From the NCBI GenBank assembly GCA_963707665.1, contig CAVPQU010000023.1, positions 62,001 through 126,000 on the forward strand: DNA of 64,000 nt. Reading direction: 5' to 3'. The stretch is from DATJCV01 sp963707665 (lineage in GTDB: Bacteria; Pseudomonadota; Gammaproteobacteria; Burkholderiales; Burkholderiaceae_D). Position numbers and translations under genes: made by a program. Under the pieces are notes generated by a model. It had not been told where the DNA came from, searched no databases, and saw nothing but the letters and a program-made list of their open reading frames with translations. Below are positions 38,250-47,177 of the stretch, one piece after another (position 1 is the first letter of the stretch; each line of letters opens with the position of its first letter).

Positions 38250-38692
38250 TGGCGTTCGTGCCTCGCGACGCGCCGCAGTCGTTCCCGTCCGACATTCCGT
38301 TTTTGCACGACCTCGGCGTCGAATTCCTCGGCATGGCGGACGGCCGGGCGCAAGTGGCACTCGACCTGCAGCCGCGCCATATGAACAGCTGGCATGTCGT
38401 CCACGGTGGCATCACGATGACCTTGCTGGATGTGGTGATGGCAATGGCCGGTCGTTCGCTGGATGCGAACGCGCGGGGCGGCGTGACGATCGAAATGAAG
38501 ACCAGCTTCCTGCAACCGGCCGGCAGCGACGGCGAGCGCATCGTCGCCAAGGGCCATGCCTATCACCGCAGCACAACCATGTGCTTTTGCGAAGGTGAAC
38601 TCTGGAATGGCGAACAACTGGTGGCCAAGGCGATGGGCACTTTCAAATTTTTAAAACGTCTCGACGCGGCCAGGAAACCGGAGCGCAGCTAA
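38249..38692 (+). CDS. PaaI-type hotdog thioesterase
   Basis: 147-aa hotdog-fold protein with the PaaI pattern NSWHVVHGGITMTLLDVVMA, where the HGG loop and the following Asp are active-site positions. It probably hydrolyses an acyl-CoA thioester. Start ATG at 38249 overlaps the SDR stop by 1 nt, indicating coupling. Confidence 0.88.
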   Translation: MAFVPRDAPQSFPSDIPFLHDLGVEFLGMADGRAQVALDLQPRHMNSWHVVHGGITMTLLDVVMAMAGRSLDANARGGVTIEMKTSFLQPAGSDGERIVAKGHAYHRSTTMCFCEGELWNGEQLVAKAMGTFKFLKRLDAARKPERS

Positions 38693-38751
38693 CTAAGTCC
38701 GGAGGCTGGCCTGTCCAGTTCACCCAACTTCTCTATCGGAGTGCAATCTCA

Positions 38752-39747
38752 ATGAAAACTTATCAGCAACTCGTACTCGCAGCGCGCCCCCATGGCACCG
38801 TCGAACCATCCAATTTTCGTCTGGAAACCGTGCCGGTGCCAAGCCTGAGCGATGGCCAGGTTCTGGTGCGCAATCACTATCTGTCGCTCGACCCCTACAT
38901 GCGCATGCGCATGGACGACGCCAAGAGCTACGCTGCGCCGCAAGCGATTGGGGCGGTGATGATCGGCGGCACGGTGGGCGAAATCGTGGAATCGAAGAAT
39001 CCGAAATTCGCGGTGGGCGACAAGGTGGTCGGCATGTTCGGCTGGTCCGAAATGGGCGTCTCGGACGGCAGCTTGTTGCGCAAGGTCGACACCACCCATA
39101 TTCCGCTATCAGCCTATCTGGGTTCGGTTGGCATGCCCGGCATGACTGCCTGGTACGGCTTGACGCAGATCATGCAGCCGAAAGCGGGCGAGACCATCGT
39201 CGTTTCCGCCGCCAGCGGCGCGGTCGGCAGCGTGGTGGGGCAATTGGCCAAGCAGCGCGGCTGCCGCGCGGTCGGCATCGCCGGCGGTCCGGAAAAATGC
39301 GCCTATGTGGTGAACGAGCTCGGCTTCGACGCTTGCGTCGACTACAAGGCCGGCAATCTGGAGGCCGATCTGGCGGCAGCGACGCCGGACGGCATTGACG
39401 CCATTTTCGAAAACGTCGGCGGTGCGGTTTTCGATGCGGCGCTGGCGCGCATGAATCCGTTTGGCCGCATCGCGCTGTGCGGCATGATTTCCGGCTACGA
39501 CGGTCAGCCGGCGCCGATCAACAACGTGCGCGTATTCCTGTCGATGCGGCTGACGATGCGCGGCTTCATCGTTTCCGAGCATATGGAGTTGTGGCCGCAG
39601 GGGTTGAAGGAACTCGGCATGGCGGTTGCCAGCGGTCAGCTGAAATTCCGCGAGTCGGTGGCTCAGGGACTGGCTGCGGCGCCGGAGGCATTCATCGGCA
39701 TGTTGAAGGGAAAAAACTTCGGCAAGCAGTTGGTCAAGCTGATCTAG
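38752..39747 (+). CDS. NADP-dependent medium-chain oxidoreductase
   Basis: 331 aa, zinc-free medium-chain reductase. NHYLSLDPYMRMRM near the N-terminus and VSAASGAVGSVVGQLAKQRG (nucleotide binding) match the leukotriene B4 dehydrogenase/CurA-like group, which reduces alpha,beta-unsaturated ketones or aldehydes. No structural-zinc cysteines. The context suggests detoxification or breakdown of unsaturated carbonyl compounds. Confidence 0.9.
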   Translation: MKTYQQLVLAARPHGTVEPSNFRLETVPVPSLSDGQVLVRNHYLSLDPYMRMRMDDAKSYAAPQAIGAVMIGGTVGEIVESKNPKFAVGDKVVGMFGWSEMGVSDGSLLRKVDTTHIPLSAYLGSVGMPGMTAWYGLTQIMQPKAGETIVVSAASGAVGSVVGQLAKQRGCRAVGIAGGPEKCAYVVNELGFDACVDYKAGNLEADLAAATPDGIDAIFENVGGAVFDAALARMNPFGRIALCGMISGYDGQPAPINNVRVFLSMRLTMRGFIVSEHMELWPQGLKELGMAVASGQLKFRESVAQGLAAAPEAFIGMLKGKNFGKQLVKLI

Positions 39748-39787
39748 CCACGGACAGGTTTTCAATCGAACAATCTCAGGAGACGAC

Positions 39788-40693
39788 ATGAAGGAATTTC
39801 AGGACAAGGTCGCCGTCATCACCGGCGGCGCCAGCGGCTTCGGCCATGAATTTGCCAAAATCGGCGCACGGCTGGGCATGAAGCTGGTGCTGGCCGACGT
39901 CCAGCAGGACGCGCTGGACCGGGTCAAGGCCGAACTCGAAGCGCAGGGCGCGCAGGTGCTGGCGATGCGCTGCGACGTGCGTCATGCGGCGAGAGGTGCA
40001 GGCGCTGGCGGACGCCACCATGGCCAGATTCGGCGCGGTGCATCTGGTATTCAATAACGCCGGCGTCGGTTCCGGCGGCCTGATCTGGGAAAACACCGAG
40101 GCCGACTGGGAATGGGTGCTGGGCGTCAACCTGTGGGGCGTGATCCACGGCGTGCGGATTTTCACGCCGCTGATGCTGGAGTGCGCGCAGAACGGATCCG
40201 GCGTATCGAGGGGCATATCGTCAACACGGCGTCGATGGCCGGCCTGCTGAATGCGCCGACGATGGGCGTCTACAACGTCTCCAAGCATGCGGTGGTGTCG
40301 CTCTCGGAATCGCTGTACCAGGATCTGCAACTGGTGGAAGCGCCGATCGGCGCCTCGGTACTGTGCCCGTATTTTGTGCCGACCGGCATCAGCCAGTCGC
40401 ACCGCAACCGGCCGAGCGACGTCCAGAACGCCGTCAAGCCGACGGTGAGCCAACTGGCCGCGCAAGCAATGTCGGACAAGGCGGTATCGTCCGGCAAGGT
40501 CACGGCGCAGCAGGTCGCCGAATGGACTTTCGAGGCGATTCGCAACGACCGGTTCTACATTTTTTCGCACCCGGGCGCACTCGGCAATGTGCAAACCCGG
40601 ATGGAAGACATCGTGCAGCAACGCAATCCGAGCGACCCGTACGCGGCGGCACCGCAAGTGCGAGACATGCTGCGCGAGAAGCTCAAGGCGTAG
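39788..40693 (+). CDS. SDR family oxidoreductase (frame breaks as read)
   Basis: Short-chain dehydrogenase with ITGGASGFGHEFAKIGARLG at the cofactor site, HLVFNNAGVGSGG, and the catalytic stretch VNTASMAGLLNAPTMGVYNV then SKHAVVSL. Breaks lie near 39990 and between 40190 and 40210, where DPAYRGHIVNTAS is expected. Three added bases restore one frame of 300 aa. The C-terminal part (QTRMEDIVQQRNPSDPYA) is that of the long SDR group common in Burkholderiales. Confidence 0.85.
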
Positions 40694-40723
40694 TTTCGAT
40701 CATATCCATCGAAAGGAGCCGCA

Positions 40724-41621
40724 ATGCCCACTGCTGCGATTCAAAGCAATCAGTTTGCAAGGCTTGCCAATGGCACCCGCCTGCATTACGCCAGCGCCGG
40801 CGCGGTAGGCCGGCCCCTGATGCTGTTCGTGCATGGTTTTCCCGAGTTCTGGTACGAGTGGCAAGCGCAACTGGGCGAGTTCGGCAGTGACCATTTCGCG
40901 GTGGCCCCCGACCTGCGTGGATTCAATCTGTCCGATATGCCAGCAGACCTGGCGGCCTACAAGGCGCGCCACATCGTCGATGATCTGCGCCTGCTGGCGG
41001 CGCACTTGGGCTACGAAAAGTTCGTGCTGGTCGCGCATGACTGGGGCGGCGCGATCGCCTGGAACCTGGCGATCGCTTGGCCGCAACTGCTGCGACAACT
41101 GGTCATCATCAATTCGCCGCATCCCTATCTGTTCATGCGGGCACTGGCCACCGATCCAGCGCAGAAAGCGGCCAGCGAATACATGAACTGGCTGCGTGCC
41201 GAAGGTTCGGAAGCCGCACTGGCGAAAAACGACTTCGGCTTGCTGGAGGGTTTTTTCAACGGCATGGGACAACCGGCGGCGACCTGGTTCACCGCCAGAA
41301 GTGCGCGCGCTTTATCACGCCTGCTGGTCACGTGGCTTGCGTGGCGGCGTCAATTATTACCGCGCGTCGCCGCTGCATCCGCCGACCTCGGAGCATGCCG
41401 GACCACTGCAACTGGACCTGAACCCGGCAGACTTTCAGGTCGCGGTGCCGACCCGCGTGATCTGGGGCGAGCGCGACGTCGCCCTGCCGGCCACCCTGCT
41501 GGATGGGTTGGAGCAACTGGTTCCGGATCTGCAAATCGTCCGCATTCCCGGCGGCAGCCACTGGGTAATCCACGAACAACCGCAGCGCATCAATCAATTG
41601 ATTCGCGAGTTTATCCAGTAG
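40724..41621 (+). CDS. Alpha/beta hydrolase, epoxide-hydrolase-like (one frame break as read)
   Basis: Oxyanion motif HGFPEFWYEW and an Asp nucleophile in LVAHDWGGAIAW place it with epoxide hydrolases and haloalkane dehalogenases rather than serine esterases. The His of the triad is in PGGSHWVIHEQP. A doubled C near 41292 (TTCACCGCC for TTCACGCC) breaks the frame; correction gives WFTPEVRALYHAC and 298 aa. Last gene of the oxidoreductase group. Confidence 0.87.
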
Positions 41622-41856
41622 CCGGGCGCTACCCGGGCGGGGCGGGGTGCCAGCGGGCTGCGGCCGGTTTTTCTGGAACGGGTAGAATGGATCAGACATA
41701 TCCCGTTGCAGATATGCAGCGGCGCCTTCGACCCATTCGAACTTTGGCGCCGCCATGACCTCTTACCAATAGTTGCCGATGGCAACCCAACACGACCTTT
41801 TCCCAGGGAGTTACTGACAGCTCGCCCCTTTCTTTCATCCAGCACAAGGAGTTCTC

Positions 41857-42198
41857 ATGTCTGCTCAAAAAAACACCGTTTCACGCCCGGCTACCGACAC
41901 TCGGGTCGAGCCGGCCAAGGCAGTCGATACGGCTGCGCACGGCGAACGGATGCTGGATGAAGCGCTGGACGATACCTTCCCGGCCAGCGATCCGGTGGCG
42001 GAACTGCCCACTCCATCCAAGCTGACCGAAAAGGAGGTGGTGAAGGAGGGCTTGCTGGACGATGCATTGGAGTTCACCTTTCCGGCCAGCGACCCGATTT
42101 CGATTTCTTCCGGCTACGACCGCATCAGATCGCTACCCGAATTGGTGCCGGCCAGGATCGACCACGAAGTCAGCCCGGCGCCGAAGAAAAATCGCTAG
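41857..42198 (+). CDS. Small acidic protein with duplicated TFPASDP motif
   Basis: 113 aa, no membrane segment, probably disordered. The motif LDEALDDTFPASDPVA (about residues 33-48) recurs as LDDALEFTFPASDPIS (about 68-83). Short proteins with this motif occur in many proteobacteria; no function is known to me. Preceded by a caaggag ribosome site. A single gene, with a 235-bp gap upstream that shows nothing clear. Confidence 0.85.
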   Translation: MSAQKNTVSRPATDTRVEPAKAVDTAAHGERMLDEALDDTFPASDPVAELPTPSKLTEKEVVKEGLLDDALEFTFPASDPISISSGYDRIRSLPELVPARIDHEVSPAPKKNR

Positions 42199-42304
42199 CA
42201 AAGCAGTACCGGGTGCCGATCGCGGTGTCGCGGACGGCCGCTGGTTCAGGGCAGGTCGGCATGACGGATAATGACGGCTTTCCACTGTTCCATTTTTCCT
42301 TGCC

Positions 42305-42742
42305 ATGGCTCGAGAAGATTTTGCGTTTTTCCACCCGCTGCGGGTGCGCTGGGCGGAAGTCGATATGCAGGCGATCGTCTTCAACGGTCATTACCTGACC
42401 TATTTCGATGTTGCGTTTACCGAATACTGGCGCGTGCTGGGCTTGGCCAACGTGCAGGAGCAGGCCAGGCAAGGACAGGAAATGTTTGCCCGCAAGGCCA
42501 GCATCGACTACCTGGCGCCAGCGCGTTTCGACGACGAACTGGAGATCGGCGTGCGCTGCGCCGGCTTTGGTCGTTCATCGATTCGCTTCGTACTGGAAAT
42601 TCACCGTGGCGACCAGCACCTGGTCAGTGGCGAGTTGATGTACGTGTATGCCGATACCACGATTCGCAAGGGTGTGCCGGTACCCCAGCAGTGGCGCGCC
42701 GTCATGTCCGAGTTCGAGCGGATCGCGCCGCTGGCCCACTGA
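42305..42742 (+). CDS. Acyl-CoA thioesterase, 4HBT/YbgC type
   Basis: 145-aa hotdog protein. VRWAEVDMQAIVFNGHYLTY is the YbgC/FadM active-site region, in which the Asp in EVDMQ is the nucleophile. FFHPLRVRW precedes it. The GNAT gene follows within 6 nt. Confidence 0.9.
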   Translation: MAREDFAFFHPLRVRWAEVDMQAIVFNGHYLTYFDVAFTEYWRVLGLANVQEQARQGQEMFARKASIDYLAPARFDDELEIGVRCAGFGRSSIRFVLEIHRGDQHLVSGELMYVYADTTIRKGVPVPQQWRAVMSEFERIAPLAH

Positions 42743-42747
42743 ACTGC

Positions 42748-43170
42748 ATGAATTTCCGGCTCACCATCGGCGATTGGCAGCAGCAGTGTGCCGGTGCGCG
42801 CGCGGTACGCATTCAGGTATTCGTCCGTGAGCAGGCGATCCCGCTCGAATTGGAGTGGGACGAGATGGATGCGGCAAGCCTGCACGCGGTGGCGTGGGAC
42901 GCAAGCGGGCAGGCGGTCGGCACCGGCCGCCTGCTGCCGGATGGCCATATCGGCCGCATGGCGGTGAGCAAGGAGCAGCGTGGACGCGGGATTGGCGGCG
43001 CCATTCTGCGCGGCTTGATGGAGTGCGCCCGGCAGCGCGGTGATCCAGCGGTACTGTTACATGCGCAAAGCCAGGTTGAACCGTTTTACCTGCGCTTCGG
43101 CTTTACCCGCTGCGGCGACGAGTTCACTGAGGTCGGTATTCTGCATGTGCCGATGCGGCACCGTTTCTAA
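42748..43170 (+). CDS. GNAT family N-acetyltransferase
   Basis: 140 aa, single GNAT domain. ARAVRIQVFVREQAIPLELE at the N-terminus and the acetyl-CoA loop VSKEQRGRGIGGAILRGLME are visible, with FYLRFGFTRCGDEFTEVGI near the end, the ElaA-like layout. It ends 4 nt into the 3' end of the convergent NRDE gene. Substrate unknown. Confidence 0.88.
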   Translation: MNFRLTIGDWQQQCAGARAVRIQVFVREQAIPLELEWDEMDAASLHAVAWDASGQAVGTGRLLPDGHIGRMAVSKEQRGRGIGGAILRGLMECARQRGDPAVLLHAQSQVEPFYLRFGFTRCGDEFTEVGILHVPMRHRF

Positions 43171-43892
43171 CGCACGACGCGTTCGCTCAGCAGCGGGGCA
43201 CGGTCGCTGTATAGCTGCACCAGCGTCGAGGAGCGCGTGCCATAAGTCGGTGATTCGATGCAGACCGCCGACAACACGCGCTCCACTTCGATAGCGACGC
43301 CGGTGACAGGCAGCCGGCAGTCGCGGGCCTGCACGGTATCGCTCAGCATTTCAAAATAGGCATCGTTGGGCGCGCCCTGGCAGAGCAGGCTGGCGAATTG
43401 CGCCTTGGTCCGCACCACTTTGGGCCATGGAGTATCCAACAGGCCGTTGGATAGGCCGTAAATGCCGCGCGGCAGCGCTTGGCCATTGCGCACATCGTCA
43501 CCGCCGGCATTGGAAAACCACACCAGTGCGTCGCGGTCGCCGACCAACAGATTGAATCCGTTATAGGCGTCGCCCCGTTCGCGCAGCGCGGCCACGTATT
43601 CCTGGGGCGAGGCGCCGCCAATGAGGTAGTCGGCCACCAGCGCCCCGCGCGATGGCGCGTCGGCGCGCTGCTCGGCTGGCGCCCGGACGTTGGTGACGGC
43701 AGCGAAACGGCCGTCGCGCGTGATGCCCATCCAGCTGCCGCCGCCGCGCAGGTCACGCCCGCCATACACCTGTGGGTGGTCGTCCCACCAGGCCGCCGGC
43801 CGGGTCGGGCGCTCGTAAAATTCGTCACGATTGGCGGCGGCCACCAGCGGCATGCCGGGCACCACCTGCCAGGCAAAAACGATCAAGCACAT
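43167..43892 (-). CDS. NRDE family protein
   Basis: 241 aa beginning MCLIVFAWQVVPGMPLVAAA then NRDEFYERPT, the name-giving motif of the NRDE (TANGO2) family. Cys2 could serve as an N-terminal nucleophile. Function in bacteria is unsettled; links to haem or lipid handling are reported for relatives. The start overlaps the 3' end of the DUF4936 gene by 10 nt. Confidence 0.9.
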   Translation of the reverse strand: MCLIVFAWQVVPGMPLVAAANRDEFYERPTRPAAWWDDHPQVYGGRDLRGGGSWMGITRDGRFAAVTNVRAPAEQRADAPSRGALVADYLIGGASPQEYVAALRERGDAYNGFNLLVGDRDALVWFSNAGGDDVRNGQALPRGIYGLSNGLLDTPWPKVVRTKAQFASLLCQGAPNDAYFEMLSDTVQARDCRLPVTGVAIEVERVLSAVCIESPTYGTRSSTLVQLYSDRAPLLSERVVR

Positions 43893-44170
43893 GCTGAGGA
43901 GTCCACAAAATATTCGATATGACGCTGGCCCTCGATCAAGGCAAGCAGATCGGCTGCGCGCACGGCGTCAGCCAACGCCGTATCAAAATGCGCTGGTACG
44001 TCCAAATAGATTTCCATCCAGGTCTGGCAGTCATCGACGTTGTCAGGGCGGCGCTTGAGGCGGGTCTGGATGCCGCAAGAGCGTGCCAGCTCGGCCTGCA
44101 GGATGCGCGCCCGCGCCTCCAGTTCGAGGCTTCGGGCATTCTTGACCTGGTAATACACATAAACATCCAT
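43883..44170 (-). CDS. DUF4936 family protein
   Basis: 95 aa, ferredoxin-like small domain: MDVYVYYQVKNARSLELEAR and TWMEIYLDVPAHFDTALADA. Members are common in betaproteobacteria beside NRDE and ygfZ genes; function unknown. Twin-box copy 5 lies just upstream. Confidence 0.82.
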   Translation of the reverse strand: MDVYVYYQVKNARSLELEARARILQAELARSCGIQTRLKRRPDNVDDCQTWMEIYLDVPAHFDTALADAVRAADLLALIEGQRHIEYFVDSSACA

Positions 44171-44174
44171 GCTG

Positions 44175-44244
44175 GGAGTATGCCTTTAAATAACCAAATT
44201 TCTGGCTTAAAATATAGCCATATAAAAAATACTATATCGAGTAT
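44175..44244 (+). repeat. Twin-box element, copy 5 (63-bp spacing)
   Basis: GGAGTATGCC at 44175 and CGAGTATATT at 44238, starts 63 bp apart rather than 53. The interior is very AT-rich and holds a TGGCT/AGCCA hairpin. It lies between the ygfZ 3' end and the DUF4936 start. Confidence 0.55.
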
Positions 44245-44263
44245 ATTGGAATTACAAGGGTAT

Positions 44264-45349
44264 TCAGGAGGCCACCGGGCTTGTTTCCGGTAGTGCATAC
44301 GGCAAGGTGCCGATCGTCAGTTGCGGACCGCTGGCGCTGCCCAGGTGAATCGACCCATCCGTCAGTGCGGCCAGTTTCAACTCCACCAGGCAGTCCGTCT
44401 GTTCGGCGGCGCTGCGTTCGGCGTTGACGATCCGGCCGCATGGCTGGCCCGGATCGAGACTCGAAAAAACCTCCATGCCGGCCCGCGCTTCCAGGCTGGC
44501 GACCGACGCCGGCAGCATGCGCCGCTTCAGTTTGCCCAGGTACTGGCTGCGGGCCACGATTTCCTGTCCCGGATAGCAGCCTTTCCTGAAATTGACGCCG
44601 CCAATGATTTCGTAGTTGATCATTTGCGGCACAAACTGTTCTTGCGTGGCCGGCGTGATGTGCGGCACGCCGGCCTGGATATCGGTCAGGCGCCAAGCGG
44701 GCGCGCCAACCGGCGTCAGGCTCCTGGCCAGCAGCGGCCATGCTTCACGCGCGCGTTCGGAGCTGGTGATCCACTGGTAGCGTGGTGCGTTGGCCGCATC
44801 GGCCAGGCGGATCAGGGTGCCGGCATCGGACTGCGCCAGTGCATACGGAGCATCCGGCAACTGCGGGAACCAGTCATGCAATGCCGCGCTGGCGTCAATC
44901 CCAGCCAGGCCGAGGACGACGTGTTGATCGCTGGCGTCGGCCAGTTTCACCTTGGCGCGCAGCACGAACATCTGCAAGCGCTTTTGCAGCGGCGCCAATA
45001 GCGGACGCGGCACTTGCAGCAGGATCGCGTCCGCCGTGCGCCAGATCAGCAGCGTCGCCAGTAGCCGCCCCTTGGGCGTGCAATAGCCGGCCAGCCGCGC
45101 CTCGGACGGCTCCAGATGTTCGACGTCGCTGGTGAGTTGGCTGTGCAGAAAACGGGCCGCTTCGTCGCCAGTGGCTGCGATCAGGCCGAGTTGGTTGAGC
45201 GGGGCGAAGAAGCCGCGGCCGCTGGCGACGGTTGTGCTGCTGGTATGGTCGGCGCTGCTGAAGTCGAGTACATCAGCGTCTGCGCCGGCATCGGGATCGG
45301 CACCAAACAACGCTCCTTGCTGTGTCAGAAACTGCAACCATTGACTCAT
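44264..45349 (-). CDS. ygfZ: Folate-binding protein YgfZ
   Basis: Tetrahydrofolate-dependent protein for maintenance of iron-sulfur enzymes, related to GcvT. The signature is GGVNFRKGCYPGQEIVARSQ near residue 260. The ATG at 45349 gives MSQWLQFLTQQGALF; in-frame ATGs up to 45397 would add up to 16 residues. It diverges from mltG. Confidence 0.92.
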   Translation of the reverse strand: MSQWLQFLTQQGALFGADPDAGADADVLDFSSADHTSSTTVASGRGFFAPLNQLGLIAATGDEAARFLHSQLTSDVEHLEPSEARLAGYCTPKGRLLATLLIWRTADAILLQVPRPLLAPLQKRLQMFVLRAKVKLADASDQHVVLGLAGIDASAALHDWFPQLPDAPYALAQSDAGTLIRLADAANAPRYQWITSSERAREAWPLLARSLTPVGAPAWRLTDIQAGVPHITPATQEQFVPQMINYEIIGGVNFRKGCYPGQEIVARSQYLGKLKRRMLPASVASLEARAGMEVFSSLDPGQPCGRIVNAERSAAEQTDCLVELKLAALTDGSIHLGSASGPQLTIGTLPYALPETSPVAS

Positions 45350-45467
45350 AGTGTCCATCATATAAAGTAGGGCAGAATGCGCTTCAGCCATTATCATTAG
45401 AGCTTGATTATAGTAGTGCCAGAAAAACGCGTTTAATGGTGCGCGGAAACCAATCCCGGACTCGAAT

Positions 45468-46451
45468 TTGCTTAAGAAACTGTTTGCCTATTGTGTTGTT
45501 TTGCTGGTTGCCATCGGTCTTGCCGCGGCTTTCTGGGTACGTACCCCGATCCTCGCTGCCGGTCAGGCACCAATTCCCTTCACCATCCAGCCCGGCAGCA
45601 GCCTCGGCAGCAGTGCACAGCAATTGGCCGATGCCGGCGCACCGCTCAATCCGACCATGCTGGTGCTCCTGGCCAGGCTCACTGGCAAGAGCACGCGGAT
45701 CAAAGCCGGCAGCTATGAACTGAAACCGGGCGTGACGCCGCAAAAACTGCTGCAGCAGCTGGAGCGCGGCGAATTTGCGCAGGAAGCACTGGTCATCATC
45801 GAAGGCTGGACGTTCAAGCAGATGCGCCAGGCGCTGGCGCAGCACCCGGCGCTCAAGCACGATACTGCTACCCTGTCGGATAGCGAGCTGCTGGCAAAAA
45901 TCACCACTGATTACAGTGTGCCCGAAGGTTTGTTTTTTCCTGACACCTACCTGTTTGCCAAGGGCGCCAGCGACTTGCAGGTGTACCGGCAGGCTTATGC
46001 GCTACAGCAGAAACGCCTCGGCGAAGCCTGGGCCGGGCGCGAAGCGGGATTGCCGTACAAGACGCCGTACGAGGCGCTGATCATGGCCTCGATCATCGAA
46101 AAGGAAACCGGGCAGCAAGCGGAGCGTGACCTGATCGCCGGCGTGTTCATCAATCGCCTGAAAGTCGGCATGCTGCTGCAAACCGACCCGACCGTCATCT
46201 ATGGCATGGGCGAGCGTTACCAAGGCAATATTCGCAAGCGCGATCTGGAAACCGACACACCCTACAATACCTATACGCGGCGCGGCATGCCGCCGACGCC
46301 GATCGCCTTGCCGGGGGCGGCGTCGCTGGCGGCGGCGCTGCATCCGGCCAAGACCGACGCCCTGTATTTCGTGGCGCGCGGCGACGGCAGCAGCCATTTT
46401 TCCAGCAATCTCGGCGAGCATAATTCCGCCGTTAACAAATATCAGCGATGA
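45468..46451 (+). CDS. mltG: Endolytic transglycosylase MltG
   Basis: Inner-membrane lytic transglycosylase that cuts nascent glycan strands. N-terminal helix at about residues 5-25, a LysM-like region, then MASIIEKETGQQAERDLIAG with the catalytic Glu, QTDPTVIYGMG and TRRGMPPTPIALPG. Length 327 aa is standard. The likely start is TTG at 45468. tmk and holB follow, the usual order. Confidence 0.94.
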   Translation: MLKKLFAYCVVLLVAIGLAAAFWVRTPILAAGQAPIPFTIQPGSSLGSSAQQLADAGAPLNPTMLVLLARLTGKSTRIKAGSYELKPGVTPQKLLQQLERGEFAQEALVIIEGWTFKQMRQALAQHPALKHDTATLSDSELLAKITTDYSVPEGLFFPDTYLFAKGASDLQVYRQAYALQQKRLGEAWAGREAGLPYKTPYEALIMASIIEKETGQQAERDLIAGVFINRLKVGMLLQTDPTVIYGMGERYQGNIRKRDLETDTPYNTYTRRGMPPTPIALPGAASLAAALHPAKTDALYFVARGDGSSHFSSNLGEHNSAVNKYQR

Positions 46452-46484
46452 TCCCCGGCGACCCCGGATCACCCGGAAAGGCTT

Positions 46485-47093
46485 GTGTTGACAGGTAGAT
46501 TCATCACCTTTGAAGGCATCGACGGCGCCGGCAAATCGACCCATATCGAATTCGTTGCCGGCCTGCTGCGCGCGCGCGGCATCACGCTGGTCACCACGCG
46601 TGAACCGGGCGGCACTGCGCTCGGCGAGCGGCTGCGCGAATTGCTGCTGCACCAGGCAATGCATCTGGAAACCGAAGCGCTGCTGATGTTCGCCGCGCGC
46701 CGCGAGCACCTGGCGCAAGTCATCGAGCCGGCACTGGCGCGCGGCGACTGGGTAATCTCGGATCGGTTTACCGACGCCAGTTTTGCCTATCAGGGAGGCG
46801 GCCGCAAACTGGCGCGGAACAAGCTGGAAGCGCTGGAGCAGTGGGTGCATCCACACCTGCAACCCGATTTGACGCTCCTGTTTGACGTGCCGCCGGCAGT
46901 GGCGCGTGTCCGCCTGGATGCCAGCCGAGCGCCGGATAAGTTCGAGCGGGAGCAAGCGGAATTTTTTGCCGCCACCCGCTCGGAATATTTGCGTCGCGCT
47001 GCTGAATTTCCGGCCCGATTCCGAATTATCGATGCGACGCAGCCGATCTCTGTAATTCAGAAAACACTTGAGAATATTATTTCAAGTATTTGA
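46485..47093 (+). CDS. tmk: Thymidylate kinase
   Basis: Phosphorylates dTMP to dTDP. P-loop FEGIDGAGKST, DRX motif VISDRFTDASFAYQGGGR, and a lid region with RLDASRAPDKFEREQ. Start is GTG at 46485 or TTG at 46488; the latter gives the usual MTGRFITFEG. Length 202 aa. holB follows after an unusually AT-rich gap. Confidence 0.95.
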   Translation: MLTGRFITFEGIDGAGKSTHIEFVAGLLRARGITLVTTREPGGTALGERLRELLLHQAMHLETEALLMFAARREHLAQVIEPALARGDWVISDRFTDASFAYQGGGRKLARNKLEALEQWVHPHLQPDLTLLFDVPPAVARVRLDASRAPDKFEREQAEFFAATRSEYLRRAAEFPARFRIIDATQPISVIQKTLENIISSI

Positions 47094-47177
47094 ATATAAA
47101 TAAATATTTCGTCAAAATCTGCACTTGGTAAATAAATATAATTTACTTTAAATATATTTAATAAGCAATTGAATTGA
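47094..47177. other. Very AT-rich gap between tmk and holB
   Basis: 84 bp almost free of G and C inside a GC-rich operon. AAATAAATAT occurs at 47098-47107 and 47130-47139, 32 bp or three helical turns apart. Possible internal promoter or nucleoid-protein site; no definite -35/-10 pair is chosen. Confidence 0.5.
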
